This document shows positions 52,256 to 61,685 of a stretch of 64,000 nucleotides of DNA, in pieces. A program made the position numbers and the translations under genes. The notes below the pieces were generated by a model, which was not told the DNA's origin, did no database searches, and saw only the letters and a program-made list of their open reading frames with translations. The DNA is from Hyphomonadaceae bacterium (lineage in GTDB: Bacteria > Pseudomonadota > Alphaproteobacteria > Caulobacterales > Hyphomonadaceae): contig JAIXRO010000078.1 of assembly GCA_027485145.1 (NCBI GenBank), positions 1 to 64,000 of the forward strand. Reading direction: 5' to 3'. The stretch's first letter is position 1. Each line of letters begins with the position of its first letter.

Positions 52256-54325
52256 TTAATCGCTGTCAGCGCCCTCATGGCGAGATTCAACACTTGCTGC
52301 GCACGGCTGCCAAGGCCTGACGCCGCACGGCACGGGATGGGTCACGACAATGCCAGAACGGGTCAGGTAAGCTGTCGCGCCGCCCTTCTTCGAAATCTCT
52401 GCCCAGGTCCACGTCAGCGCGTCTGACGATCGATCCGGCAGGCAGATATTGGCTTCGCGTTTGAAGCAGACTTGCGGTTCTGCACCCGGCCGGATGTGCG
52501 TTGCGACACCCTTCGAGGCTCGAACCGAGCAGCCGGGCGGCGGGCACACTTCTGCCTCCACATCGGCAAACCGCAGCGGCGGCAGGCCATCTGCGTCCAC
52601 CAGGGCAAGCCGGGTGATGCCGTCCCTTCGGTTGGCCGCAAACAAGTCTCCCGACGGCGACCAATGCGCCAGAAACAACGGCGCGGCCCACCAGGCGGCC
52701 AGCGCCGAAATGCCGAACGCGCCGCCCAACACATAGCGTGCTGCACCTGTGGTTGCCGCGCCCGCGCCCAGTGCAAATGTCGCGAGTATCATCGCGGACG
52801 CCGGCATCAGATTCGCGGACGGCGTCACCTCGCCCTCGAAGTCCGCAAAGAAGTGGCCGATCGAGAGCACGAGCTCAAGGCTATAGCCGAAGAGTCTTAA
52901 TCCGATCTCGGACTGACCGAACGGCGCCAGAAGGAAAGCGCACGCCGCTGCGGGAGCCGACAGGAACGTGATCACCGGCGTTGCGGCCAGGTTCGCAACC
53001 AGGCCAATCGGAGAGGCGCGATCAAAGTGATAGATTGCGTAAGGCATCGTTGCCAGACCGGCGACCACCGATGTGACGATGATCGACACCCAACTGAAGG
53101 CAATCGGGCCCAGCACCGTGTCGGATCGCGACCGGCGGTTCCGCCAGACTTCGAACGCCGCAATCAAGGCGCCGGTCGCGGCAAACGACATCTGGAAGCC
53201 CGGAGACACGACGCTCTCTGGCTGAAGCAGAACGACTGCAATCATGGCAATCGCAAAAGTCCGCAGACTGATGGCTGCTCGGTCAAAGATCACGGCGCCA
53301 AAGACGATGGCCGCCATCACGAAGGATCGCTGCGTTTCAACGGCGCCGCCGGAAACGACCAGATAGGCGAGACAGGCCAGTATCGCGACGATAGCGGCCG
53401 GCTTCTGGACAGCGATCCGCAGCGCCACCGGTTCGATGAAAACCAGCGTTCGCTTTACGAGAAGAAATACGAGACCGCCGAGGATGGACAGGTGCAATCC
53501 GGAGATCGAAATGATGTGGGACAACCCGGACGCGCGAAGGGCTTCGGTATCGTCTTCGCTCATGAAACTACGATCGCCCGAAACGAGCGCAGCGGCAAAT
53601 CCGCCCGCCCGCGGCCCGGCCTGCTCGTGCACGGCGGCTGCCAGATTTCTTCGCGCGGCGCCGAGCCAGAGCTGTGCCTGCGCTCCGAGATCGCGATGTG
53701 CGCCGAGAGCCCCGCCTCGACATCGTCCCTGAACGTATCCCACAGCGCCGAGTTCGGCGAACCAGGCCTGACGCCGGAAGTCATACTCTCCGGGCATTGC
53801 GGGCCCGGGCGGCGGACGCAGCACCGACCAGCATCGCACAAACCGGCCGGGGAAAACTTCCAGCCGGCTCGTGTGTGTCAACCGCACGAACTTTGGCGTC
53901 TGTTCGGCCGCCATTCCGGCAATCGAATGTACACGGACAAGCAAGCGGACGCCGTTTCGACCGGGCTCCACGTCCTGCACCCAGCCTTCGGTCATGACCG
54001 GACCGGTTGCAGACAGAATAACAGGCGCAGCAACCTCCCGTGCGCGATGACTTGCTGCCGCCAAGCCCAAGGCTGCGCCGAGCGCAATGACGGTCAGGGT
54101 GATCGCGGTGTCCGACGTCGACCACCGCCGGGCGGCCAGCCAGATGAGCATGGATGCGCCCAGCACGCCCCAGACGTGGAGTGGATCCGGTTCAAAACGG
54201 AGCGAAAAGTAAGCCGCCGCTCCGCCACAGGTGGCGAACGCCAGCATGAGGGGTCGCGCGTCGATGCCAACCATTCCGGCGGCGCCGCGCAGCAGTCCAG
54301 ATCCGGGCAGCCCGCCCCCTTGCAC
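52256..54325 (-). CDS. ComEC/Rec2 family DNA uptake / competence membrane protein
   Basis: 'GFAAALVSGDRSFMSEDDTEALRASGLSHIISISGLHLSILGGLVFLLV' and multiple TM segments; conserved position next to lexA and gltX. Confidence 0.88.
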   Translation of the reverse strand: MQGGGLPGSGLLRGAAGMVGIDARPLMLAFATCGGAAAYFSLRFEPDPLHVWGVLGASMLIWLAARRWSTSDTAITLTVIALGAALGLAAASHRAREVAAPVILSATGPVMTEGWVQDVEPGRNGVRLLVRVHSIAGMAAEQTPKFVRLTHTSRLEVFPGRFVRCWSVLRPPPGPAMPGEYDFRRQAWFAELGAVGYVQGRCRGGALGAHRDLGAQAQLWLGAARRNLAAAVHEQAGPRAGGFAAALVSGDRSFMSEDDTEALRASGLSHIISISGLHLSILGGLVFLLVKRTLVFIEPVALRIAVQKPAAIVAILACLAYLVVSGGAVETQRSFVMAAIVFGAVIFDRAAISLRTFAIAMIAVVLLQPESVVSPGFQMSFAATGALIAAFEVWRNRRSRSDTVLGPIAFSWVSIIVTSVVAGLATMPYAIYHFDRASPIGLVANLAATPVITFLSAPAAACAFLLAPFGQSEIGLRLFGYSLELVLSIGHFFADFEGEVTPSANLMPASAMILATFALGAGAATTGAARYVLGGAFGISALAAWWAAPLFLAHWSPSGDLFAANRRDGITRLALVDADGLPPLRFADVEAEVCPPPGCSVRASKGVATHIRPGAEPQVCFKREANICLPDRSSDALTWTWAEISKKGGATAYLTRSGIVVTHPVPCGVRPWQPCAASVESRHEGADSD

Positions 54326-54396
54326 TTCGGATCATCCTCGTGTTTCTGCACCCCGTCAGCGGCGGTCGCGCCGGTTTCTCGGAGTTAGCCCTGATC

Positions 54397-55884
54397 ATGC
54401 GCGTTGTGACGCGATTTGCCCCTTCCCCAACCGGGATGCTTCACATTGGAGGGGCACGCACGGCGCTTTTCAACTACCTTTTCGCGAAAAGGCATTCCGG
54501 CCGGTTCCTGCTCAGGATCGAAGACACAGATCACGAACGCTCAACACCGGAGGCCACCGCGGCGATTCTGGATGCGATGGCGTGGCTTGGCCTCGACCCG
54601 GATGAGCCGCCGGTGATGCAATCCGCTCGCGCCCCGCGGCACGCTGACGTGGCGCGCGAGATGATCGAGCGCGGAACAGCGTTTCGCTGCTATGTCAGCG
54701 CCGACGAGCTCCAGGCGCGGCGTGATCTCGGCGAAGAGAAGCGTTTGGCGGCGCGTCAGGACGGATTGAGCGAGACCGAACGCGAGGCGCTGCTCGCTGA
54801 AGCCAATTCGTTGCTCGCACCCTTCCGGTCGCCTTGGCGAAATGGCGGAACACCGCCTTCGCCAGATGCACCTTTCACGGTTCGACTCCGGGCCCCGGAA
54901 GGCGGCGAACAGCTTGTTGAAGACGGCGTTCAGGGTCCCGTGAAGGTTCGCGCGTCGGAGATCGACGATCTCGTTCTGCTCCGCGCTGACGGATCGCCGA
55001 CTTACATGCTGGCGGTCGTGGTCGATGATCACGACATGGGGGTGACGCACGTCATTCGCGGCGACGATCACCTTCGCAACACGTTCCGCCAGATCCCAAT
55101 CTATGAAGCGATGGATTGGGACGTCCCGCACTTCTCGCATCTTCCCATGATCCACGGGAATGACGGCGCGAAGCTGTCCAAACGGCACGGCGCGCTCTCC
55201 ACGACAGCGTACCGTGACTTCGGCTATCTGCCCGAAGGCATGAAGGCCTACCTGCTGCGGCTTGGATGGAGCCACGGTGACCAGGAGATTTTCTCCGAAG
55301 CCGAAGCCATTGCGCTGTTCGATCTCGGGGGTGTCAACAAGGCCCCTGCCCGCCTCGATCTCGAAAAGCTGGGCACCGTCAACGCGCACTTCATCCGTCT
55401 TGCCGAGGACGAGCGACTGTTCGATCTGTTGACTCCCTTCCTGCAAACCGAAGGCGCGCTCGATACGGCGGCGACACACCGCATTCGCCTTGCGCTTCCG
55501 CACATGAAGGACAGGGGCTCGACCTTGGTCGAACTGGCAGAAGCGTTTCGTTTCCTGCGTTCAAATCGGCCGCTTGAGCTCAACAAGAATGCCAGAAAGG
55601 CGTTGTCCGAGGACGGTATCGCCCGGCTGTCGGGCCTGCTCGCCGAATTGTGTAAGAATGAGACTTGGACAACCGCTAGTATTTCCGAAACGATCTCGGC
55701 ATATTGCACTGCAACACAGCTCTCGATGGGCCAGGTCGGGCCACCGTTGCGGGCTGCGTTGACGGGTGGGCTTCCGGCTCCTGATCTGGCGCCGGTAATG
55801 GAGTGGCTCGGGCGCGACGAAGCGCTCGGCCGTATTGAGGACCAGATTCGGGCCGGCGCCAGGGGCGGCGCCGCGACCGGCTAA
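54397..55884 (+). CDS. gltX: Glutamate--tRNA ligase
   Basis: 'VTRFAPSPTGMLHIGGARTALFNYLFAKRHSGRFLLRIEDTDHERS' (HIGH-type) and 'GAKLSKRHGALS' (KMSKS-type). Confidence 0.97.
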   Translation: MRVVTRFAPSPTGMLHIGGARTALFNYLFAKRHSGRFLLRIEDTDHERSTPEATAAILDAMAWLGLDPDEPPVMQSARAPRHADVAREMIERGTAFRCYVSADELQARRDLGEEKRLAARQDGLSETEREALLAEANSLLAPFRSPWRNGGTPPSPDAPFTVRLRAPEGGEQLVEDGVQGPVKVRASEIDDLVLLRADGSPTYMLAVVVDDHDMGVTHVIRGDDHLRNTFRQIPIYEAMDWDVPHFSHLPMIHGNDGAKLSKRHGALSTTAYRDFGYLPEGMKAYLLRLGWSHGDQEIFSEAEAIALFDLGGVNKAPARLDLEKLGTVNAHFIRLAEDERLFDLLTPFLQTEGALDTAATHRIRLALPHMKDRGSTLVELAEAFRFLRSNRPLELNKNARKALSEDGIARLSGLLAELCKNETWTTASISETISAYCTATQLSMGQVGPPLRAALTGGLPAPDLAPVMEWLGRDEALGRIEDQIRAGARGGAATG

Positions 55885-55903
55885 CTGAACAGGAAGAGAG
55901 CTG

Positions 55904-57208
55904 ATGGAAAACAGAGTGAAAAAAGCGGGCGTCGCGAAACTTGAAGTGGCCGGCAAGGTCGTCGACCTTCCCGTATACTCAGGAACAGTCGGACCGAATG
56001 TCATCGATGTCAGCAAGCTCTACGCGCAGACTGGCCACTTCACCCTCGATCCAGGCTTTACCTCGACCGGCAGTTGCGAAAGCCAGATCACGTTCATTGA
56101 TGGCGAGCAGGGCGTCCTGTTGCATCGGGGATATCCGATCGAGCAGCTTTGCGACAAATCGAATTTCATGGAGCTTTGCTATCTGCTCCTCAACGGCAAG
56201 CTTCCCCAAAAGACAGAGTACGATGCCTTCCTGAAAGAGGTGAAGCATCACACGCTCCTGCACACTCAGCAGGACAGATTCTTCGACGGGTTCCGGCGCG
56301 ACAGCCATCCGATGGCAATGCTGACCGGCGCTGTCGGCGGCATGGCTGCCTTCTATCCCGGCGCGGTCGGCAACGAGGACCCCGCTGAACGCAAGCTCGG
56401 CTCGATCCGCCTGATCGCAAAGATGCCGACGATTGCGGCGCGCTGCATGAAGTACACGATGGGCCAGAAGTTCGTCGATCCGCTCAACAAGTTCTCCTAC
56501 TCGGAAAACTTCCTCAACATGTGCTTCTCCGTTTCGGCAGAGGAATATGAAATCAATCCGGTGCTGGCCCGGGCGATGGACCGGTTCTTCATGCTCCACG
56601 CCGATCACGAGCAGAACGAGTCGACGTCGACTGTGCGACTCGCCGCGTCTTCCGGTGCTCACCCATTTGCGGCCGTCGCAGCAGGCGTTGCCTGCCTCTG
56701 GGGCCCCAGCCATGGCGGCGCAAACGAAGCGGCTCTCCGGCAAATGCGCGCAATCGGTTCGGTCGACAATATCCCTGAGTTCGTGCGGCAAGTGAAAGAC
56801 CCGAGCAGCGATATCCGCCTGATGGGTTTCGGGCACCGCGTTTACAAGAACTACGATCCACGGGCGACCGTGATGCAAAAGACCTGTCACGAAGTTCTCG
56901 AAGCGCTCGACATGAAGGACCACCCTCAGCTGAAGGTGGCCATGGAGCTTGAGCGGATCGCGCTGCAGGACGAGTACTTCGTGAACAAGAAGCTCTATCC
57001 GAACGTGGATTTCTACTCGGGTATCATTCTTGAAGCGATGGGCTTCCCGACAACCATGTTCACCGTGCTGTTTGCGCTGGCCCGGACGGTCGGCTGGGTG
57101 TCGCAGCTCAACGAGATGCTGGACGACCCGACGCAGAAGATCGGTCGCCCTCGTCAAATCTACACCGGCGAAGCGCAGCGCGACTACGTGCCGATTTCGG
57201 CTCGCTAA
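55904..57208 (+). CDS. gltA: Citrate synthase
   Basis: '[23 protein letters not shown]', '[48 protein letters not shown]', '[13 protein letters not shown]'. Confidence 0.98.
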   Translation: MENRVKKAGVAKLEVAGKVVDLPVYSGTVGPNVIDVSKLYAQTGHFTLDPGFTSTGSCESQITFIDGEQGVLLHRGYPIEQLCDKSNFMELCYLLLNGKLPQKTEYDAFLKEVKHHTLLHTQQDRFFDGFRRDSHPMAMLTGAVGGMAAFYPGAVGNEDPAERKLGSIRLIAKMPTIAARCMKYTMGQKFVDPLNKFSYSENFLNMCFSVSAEEYEINPVLARAMDRFFMLHADHEQNESTSTVRLAASSGAHPFAAVAAGVACLWGPSHGGANEAALRQMRAIGSVDNIPEFVRQVKDPSSDIRLMGFGHRVYKNYDPRATVMQKTCHEVLEALDMKDHPQLKVAMELERIALQDEYFVNKKLYPNVDFYSGIILEAMGFPTTMFTVLFALARTVGWVSQLNEMLDDPTQKIGRPRQIYTGEAQRDYVPISAR

Positions 57209-58347
57209 AGTTCCGACAGAATGGCATCGGCCGCGATCTCCGCGGCCGGCTGCCCGCCCCGCACGAGCGCCTTGAGCGCGTTGTTCTGCCGTTCTCGTTG
57301 CGCGATCAGCTCCGTGGGATCGTTCAGCCAGGCGTTCGCCTTGTCCGCAATCGCGTCCGCGCTGAGCCGGGTCTGGACGAATTCCGGAACGATCTCGACA
57401 TCGCCATTCAGGATGTTGAGCAAGGTGATGTGGATTTTCTTGTATAGCAGTCCACGCGCGATCGACCAGGTGATCCAACCTGTCTTGTAGGCGACAATCA
57501 TCGGTGCGCCTTGCATCGCAAGCTCGCTTGTCACCGTTCCGGAACACGCCAAGGCAAGCGTCGCGGCGGCCATCGCATCATAGCGCTCGGTCGGATCCGC
57601 ACTCACCCTCGCCCAGGTCTCAAGATCGGGATATCGGGCAGCCAACTCGGATTGGATGCTCTCGGCGGGTTGAACGACAACGGTGACCGCCGGGCGTTTC
57701 TCCTTGACGCGCCGTGCGGCCGCGATGAGCGCCGGTGCAACGTTCACAATCTCGCTGCGGCGACTACCGGGTAGCACCAGCACCACCTGCCCGTCCCGAG
57801 ATATGCCGTGTGCGGACCGGAATGCAGCGCCGTTTCCCTTGCCTGCGCGTGTCAAAGCCGGGTTGCCGATGACGGTGACCTTCAAGCCGAAGGGCTCGTA
57901 GTAAGGCACCTCGATGTCATGCATGCAGAGCAAATGATCGACGGTGGAGGCCAACGTTGCTGCACGCCCGGGCCGGGTGGCCCAGACCTGAGGTCCGATC
58001 AACTTGACGATGCGGATTGATGGATCCCAGGCGCGGACACGCTGTGCCACACGCAGCGTGAATCCCCACGAGTCCACGAGAACCAGAACCTTGGGACGTT
58101 TCTTGCAGACATCCTCTGCGGCGGCGTCGGCCAGTTCGACCACAGTCCGATACGCCTTGATGCCTTCAACAAAGCCCAGAACCGACAGGGGCGCGATATC
58201 GATCGGCGACACAATGCCGACCGACAGAAGCTCGGCTCCGCCGATCCCGTCGATGCGCGTCTGCGGGGATTTCTGCCTGATGCATTCGATCACTTCCCGC
58301 GCCAGGAGGTCGCCGGAGGATTCAGCGGCAACGAAATAGAGCGACAT
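57205..58347 (-). CDS. lpxB: Lipid-A-disaccharide synthase
   Basis: '[22 protein letters not shown]', '[19 protein letters not shown]', '[12 protein letters not shown]', '[10 protein letters not shown]'. Confidence 0.95.
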   Translation of the reverse strand: MSLYFVAAESSGDLLAREVIECIRQKSPQTRIDGIGGAELLSVGIVSPIDIAPLSVLGFVEGIKAYRTVVELADAAAEDVCKKRPKVLVLVDSWGFTLRVAQRVRAWDPSIRIVKLIGPQVWATRPGRAATLASTVDHLLCMHDIEVPYYEPFGLKVTVIGNPALTRAGKGNGAAFRSAHGISRDGQVVLVLPGSRRSEIVNVAPALIAAARRVKEKRPAVTVVVQPAESIQSELAARYPDLETWARVSADPTERYDAMAAATLALACSGTVTSELAMQGAPMIVAYKTGWITWSIARGLLYKKIHITLLNILNGDVEIVPEFVQTRLSADAIADKANAWLNDPTELIAQRERQNNALKALVRGGQPAAEIAADAILSEL

Positions 58348-59198
58348 CAGGATTGGCTGCCGAGGTCAGGTGAAAATCCGTACAGGAACAATCCCAGCTC
58401 ATTGGCCCTTGCTTCCATCGCGGGCCGGTTGAGCATGAGCGCGCCCCCAGCTTCGACCCCGATGCCAGCAAGCCCGGCCGCGGCAGCCAGTTCAACAGTG
58501 GACACGCCCGTGGTCGGCAAATCGATCCGCCGTTCCTGAACAGGCTTGGGCCGCTTGACCAGGACACCGCGGCGGGCGCCGGCGCGGCCTCTGATGGCTT
58601 CCGGCAAGAGCGCGCAGCGGCGAAGCATTTCGTCCGTGCCTTCTTGCGCTTCAACCGCCAGAACCAATCCGTCACAGACGACGCAGGCCTGGCCAATATC
58701 GAGTGCTCCGCTTGCGGACGATACGCGGGCCGCCACAGTCAGATCGCTCATTTCGGAGTCGGACGGCGCAGGTCCCGCCATCAACCCGGCTGGGGCAAGC
58801 AGGCTTGCATGCGCCTGTTCGCTACCGATGACATTGAACCCGTTCTTTTCGAATTCGTTCACCAGCACCCGCAACAGTGCGTCATCGCCGCGCCGTGCTT
58901 CGCTGAGCACTTTTGGAAGCAATGCAGCGCCTTTCAGGTCAAGCTTGAGATCCGCAAAATTCGGACGGCTGACATTTCCGGCAAACACGAGATCCCGGCA
59001 GCCAGCCGCCTTCAGACGGCTGATGACCGCGCCAACTTCGCCAAGGCCGACAATACTGCCCGGATAAGCCGCGAGACGGGGATCCTCAAATCCCTTCAAT
59101 CTCAAGACATGCACGCCCTGCCCTGTCGCGACCGCGTTCTCGGCAATGGCGACGGGCAAGTCGCCCAATCCAGCAATCAGGCCGAGAGGTGGCGGCAT
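58347..59198 (-). CDS. lpxI: UDP-2,3-diacylglucosamine pyrophosphatase LpxI
   Basis: 'LGLIAGLGDLPVAIAENA', 'GEVGAVISRLKAAGCRDLVFAGNVSRPNF', position between lpxA and lpxB. Confidence 0.93.
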   Translation of the reverse strand: MPPPLGLIAGLGDLPVAIAENAVATGQGVHVLRLKGFEDPRLAAYPGSIVGLGEVGAVISRLKAAGCRDLVFAGNVSRPNFADLKLDLKGAALLPKVLSEARRGDDALLRVLVNEFEKNGFNVIGSEQAHASLLAPAGLMAGPAPSDSEMSDLTVAARVSSASGALDIGQACVVCDGLVLAVEAQEGTDEMLRRCALLPEAIRGRAGARRGVLVKRPKPVQERRIDLPTTGVSTVELAAAAGLAGIGVEAGGALMLNRPAMEARANELGLFLYGFSPDLGSQS

Positions 59199-59202
59199 CG
59201 GA

Positions 59203-59994
59203 TCAGCCGGGTTTGCAAATCGGGCGATCGCCGCCCTGGCGGATGAAATCGATCAGTTCCATCGCGAGCGGTTGGGCTTCGAATGTTTTCGTTGCGGCCT
59301 CCAGACGATCCTTGAAAAGACCGTTCCCTTCGAAGACCGCTTTGTACGCGGACCGGATTTCGTGCAGGTCCGCCTTCGAAAAGCCGCGCCGCTTCAGGCC
59401 CACGGTGTTGAGACCTGCAAGCTTGGCATGATTGCCGACGACCGACCCGAACGGGATCACGTCTTCAACAACGATCGCGCCCCCGCCGATGAAGGCGTTC
59501 CGGCCGATCCGGCTGAACTGGTGCACAGCTGAAAGTCCGCCGAACCAGACATTGTCGCCCACTTCGATATGACCTGCGAGCGAGACATTGTTGGCCATCA
59601 CGACATTGGCGCCGATGCGGCAATCATGGGCAATATGTGCGCCGATCATGATGTAGCAGTTCGGCCCGACCTGGGTCAGGCCACCAAATTTCGGAATCCC
59701 GGAATGCGCCGTCGCGTATTCGCGGAAAACACAATTGTCGCCGATCTCGAGCCGGGACTCGGCGCTCTCTCCCAACCCGATGACCTGGGGATTGCCGCCT
59801 ACGGCGGCGAAGGGATGCAGCGTGCAGTCTTTGCCAAGGCGTGTATTCCCACGGACACTGACGTGGGACACGAGCGTCGTTCCGGCGCCAATCTCGGCGC
59901 CGGCACCGATATGGCAGAACGGGCCGATCGAGACGCGCTCACCAAGCCGGGCGCCGGCGTCTATGACAGATGTTGGATGGACGGAGGATGTCAT
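59203..59994 (-). CDS. lpxA: UDP-N-acetylglucosamine acyltransferase
   Basis: Hexapeptide repeats; 'VHPTSVIDAGARLGERVSIGPFCHIGAGAEIG', 'GGLTQVGPNCYIMIGAHIAHDCRIG'. Confidence 0.96.
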   Translation of the reverse strand: MTSSVHPTSVIDAGARLGERVSIGPFCHIGAGAEIGAGTTLVSHVSVRGNTRLGKDCTLHPFAAVGGNPQVIGLGESAESRLEIGDNCVFREYATAHSGIPKFGGLTQVGPNCYIMIGAHIAHDCRIGANVVMANNVSLAGHIEVGDNVWFGGLSAVHQFSRIGRNAFIGGGAIVVEDVIPFGSVVGNHAKLAGLNTVGLKRRGFSKADLHEIRSAYKAVFEGNGLFKDRLEAATKTFEAQPLAMELIDFIRQGGDRPICKPG

Positions 59995-60033
59995 GGATTT
60001 CCGTTATCAGCGGATCGGCGCCTACGCCACCGT

Positions 60034-61050
60034 TCAATCACGCTTCTTGGCTGCAGTCTGTTTGTTGAGCCAGGCCACTTCCCGCATCCATTGCCGGATC
60101 GGCTTTGCTGGCGTGCCGCCCCAGGTCTCGCCCGACGCCACGTCACGGAACAACCCGGCGGACGCTGCGAGGCTCACGCCTTCGCCCACGGTGACGTGGT
60201 CTGCAATGCCGACCCTGCCCCCCAGCATTGACCCGTCCCCGACCCGGACTGAGCCGGAAATACCGCCGAAGGCGGCAACGATCACCGACCGCCCCAGAAC
60301 TACATTGTGGGCAATCTGGCAAAGGTTATCGATCTTGGTCCGTTCGCCTATGACCGTATCGGCGAAGACGCCGCGGTCGATACACGCATTTGCCCCTACA
60401 GTGACGCGGTCCTGCAGGATGACGCGCCCAAAATGCGGCGCATCCTCAAGACCTTGCGGACCCGGCATGACCCCAAAGCCGGCTTCTCCGATCCGCGCCC
60501 CGGCGAGCAATGTCACATGATCCCCGAGCAGGGCACAGTGCACGCTGGCATTCGCGCCGATCACGCAATGACGACCGATCTGCACGCCCGGACCGATAAC
60601 TGCGTTCGGACGGACCGTCGTGCCCTCGCCGATCGCAGCCCCCGGACCGATCACAGCGCCGGGCGAGATGATCGCGCTGGGGTGAACAGCAGCCGATGAT
60701 GAAATGCTGCCTCCGCTCGACGGACCTGTCTCGCGAAGCCGGAACAACGACGATGCGATCAGACTGTGCGTGTAACGCGGCAAGGAGGAAACTATTGCCG
60801 ACACGCCATCGGGCAGACGCGCGCGCGCACCTTCCGAAACCACGACGACGTCAAGCTCGGCGCTCAGCGAAGCTTGGCCTGTCCCATCCCCGTCAATAAA
60901 GGCCAGCTGACCTGCTTTGGCCGTATCGGCCGCCGCAATACCCGTTATGGCAAGCGCAGGATCGCCCGAAAAGGCCGCCCCTGACAGATGGGCAGCCGAT
61001 TCAAGCGTCAAAGCCCCCAATGACGCGTAGAACCGGCTGTCAATCGCCAC
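60034..61050 (-). CDS. lpxD: UDP-3-O-acylglucosamine N-acyltransferase
   Basis: '[45 protein letters not shown]', '[31 protein letters not shown]'; start placed at GTG 61050 (uncertain). Confidence 0.94.
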   Translation of the reverse strand: MAIDSRFYASLGALTLESAAHLSGAAFSGDPALAITGIAAADTAKAGQLAFIDGDGTGQASLSAELDVVVVSEGARARLPDGVSAIVSSLPRYTHSLIASSLFRLRETGPSSGGSISSSAAVHPSAIISPGAVIGPGAAIGEGTTVRPNAVIGPGVQIGRHCVIGANASVHCALLGDHVTLLAGARIGEAGFGVMPGPQGLEDAPHFGRVILQDRVTVGANACIDRGVFADTVIGERTKIDNLCQIAHNVVLGRSVIVAAFGGISGSVRVGDGSMLGGRVGIADHVTVGEGVSLAASAGLFRDVASGETWGGTPAKPIRQWMREVAWLNKQTAAKKRD

Positions 61051-61072
61051 GGCTTCCCGGATCCCTAGCGAG

Positions 61073-61657
61073 TTACTGGGGCGCTGGTGCGCGCTGACGC
61101 ACGACGTTGATAGCAGGTGTTTTCTGGTCGAGCTTCGACACAATGAGCGCCGTCGCATCGACGGAGGCTGCCGTAAAGACGGCCTGGCTTTTCGACAGGA
61201 CGACCTGAGCGTTCTTCTCCTTGACGACTTCCATCATCACAGGTTCGAGCGCCTTGTTGAATTCCTGGAACGCCTTTTGTTCCGTCGCCGCATACTCTTG
61301 CGAAACGAGTTGGCGCTTCGCGGCAAACTCGTTCGACTTCGTCTGGAAGCCCTCGATCGATTTCACGAGCGCAGCATCGGCAACGATCGCTTCGCGGGTT
61401 TTACCCTCCAGCTTGGTAGCGAGCGCCTTGCGCTCGGTTTCGAGCGAGTCGCGGGTTGGCTTGAGCTCACCGTTGATCTGCGTTTCGATGTTCTTGAGTT
61501 TTGTGAACATGTCCTTGCCCGCCTTGCTGTCGGCAAGGATCTGGGTCTCGTCGATGACAATGACGATTGCTCCCTGAGCGAGCGCAGCGGGCGCTGCGAG
61601 GGTCATGGATGCTGAGGCCAGCGCGAGCGCGGCGAAGAGTGTCTTGTAGGTTTTCAT
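61073..61657 (-). CDS. OmpH/Skp family periplasmic chaperone
   Basis: Signal peptide; '[49 protein letters not shown]'; located between bamA and lpxD. Confidence 0.9.
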   Translation of the reverse strand: MKTYKTLFAALALASASMTLAAPAALAQGAIVIVIDETQILADSKAGKDMFTKLKNIETQINGELKPTRDSLETERKALATKLEGKTREAIVADAALVKSIEGFQTKSNEFAAKRQLVSQEYAATEQKAFQEFNKALEPVMMEVVKEKNAQVVLSKSQAVFTAASVDATALIVSKLDQKTPAINVVRQRAPAPQ

Positions 61658-61685
61658 TTGGATTTCCTCGTGGGGGCTTGCGAGA

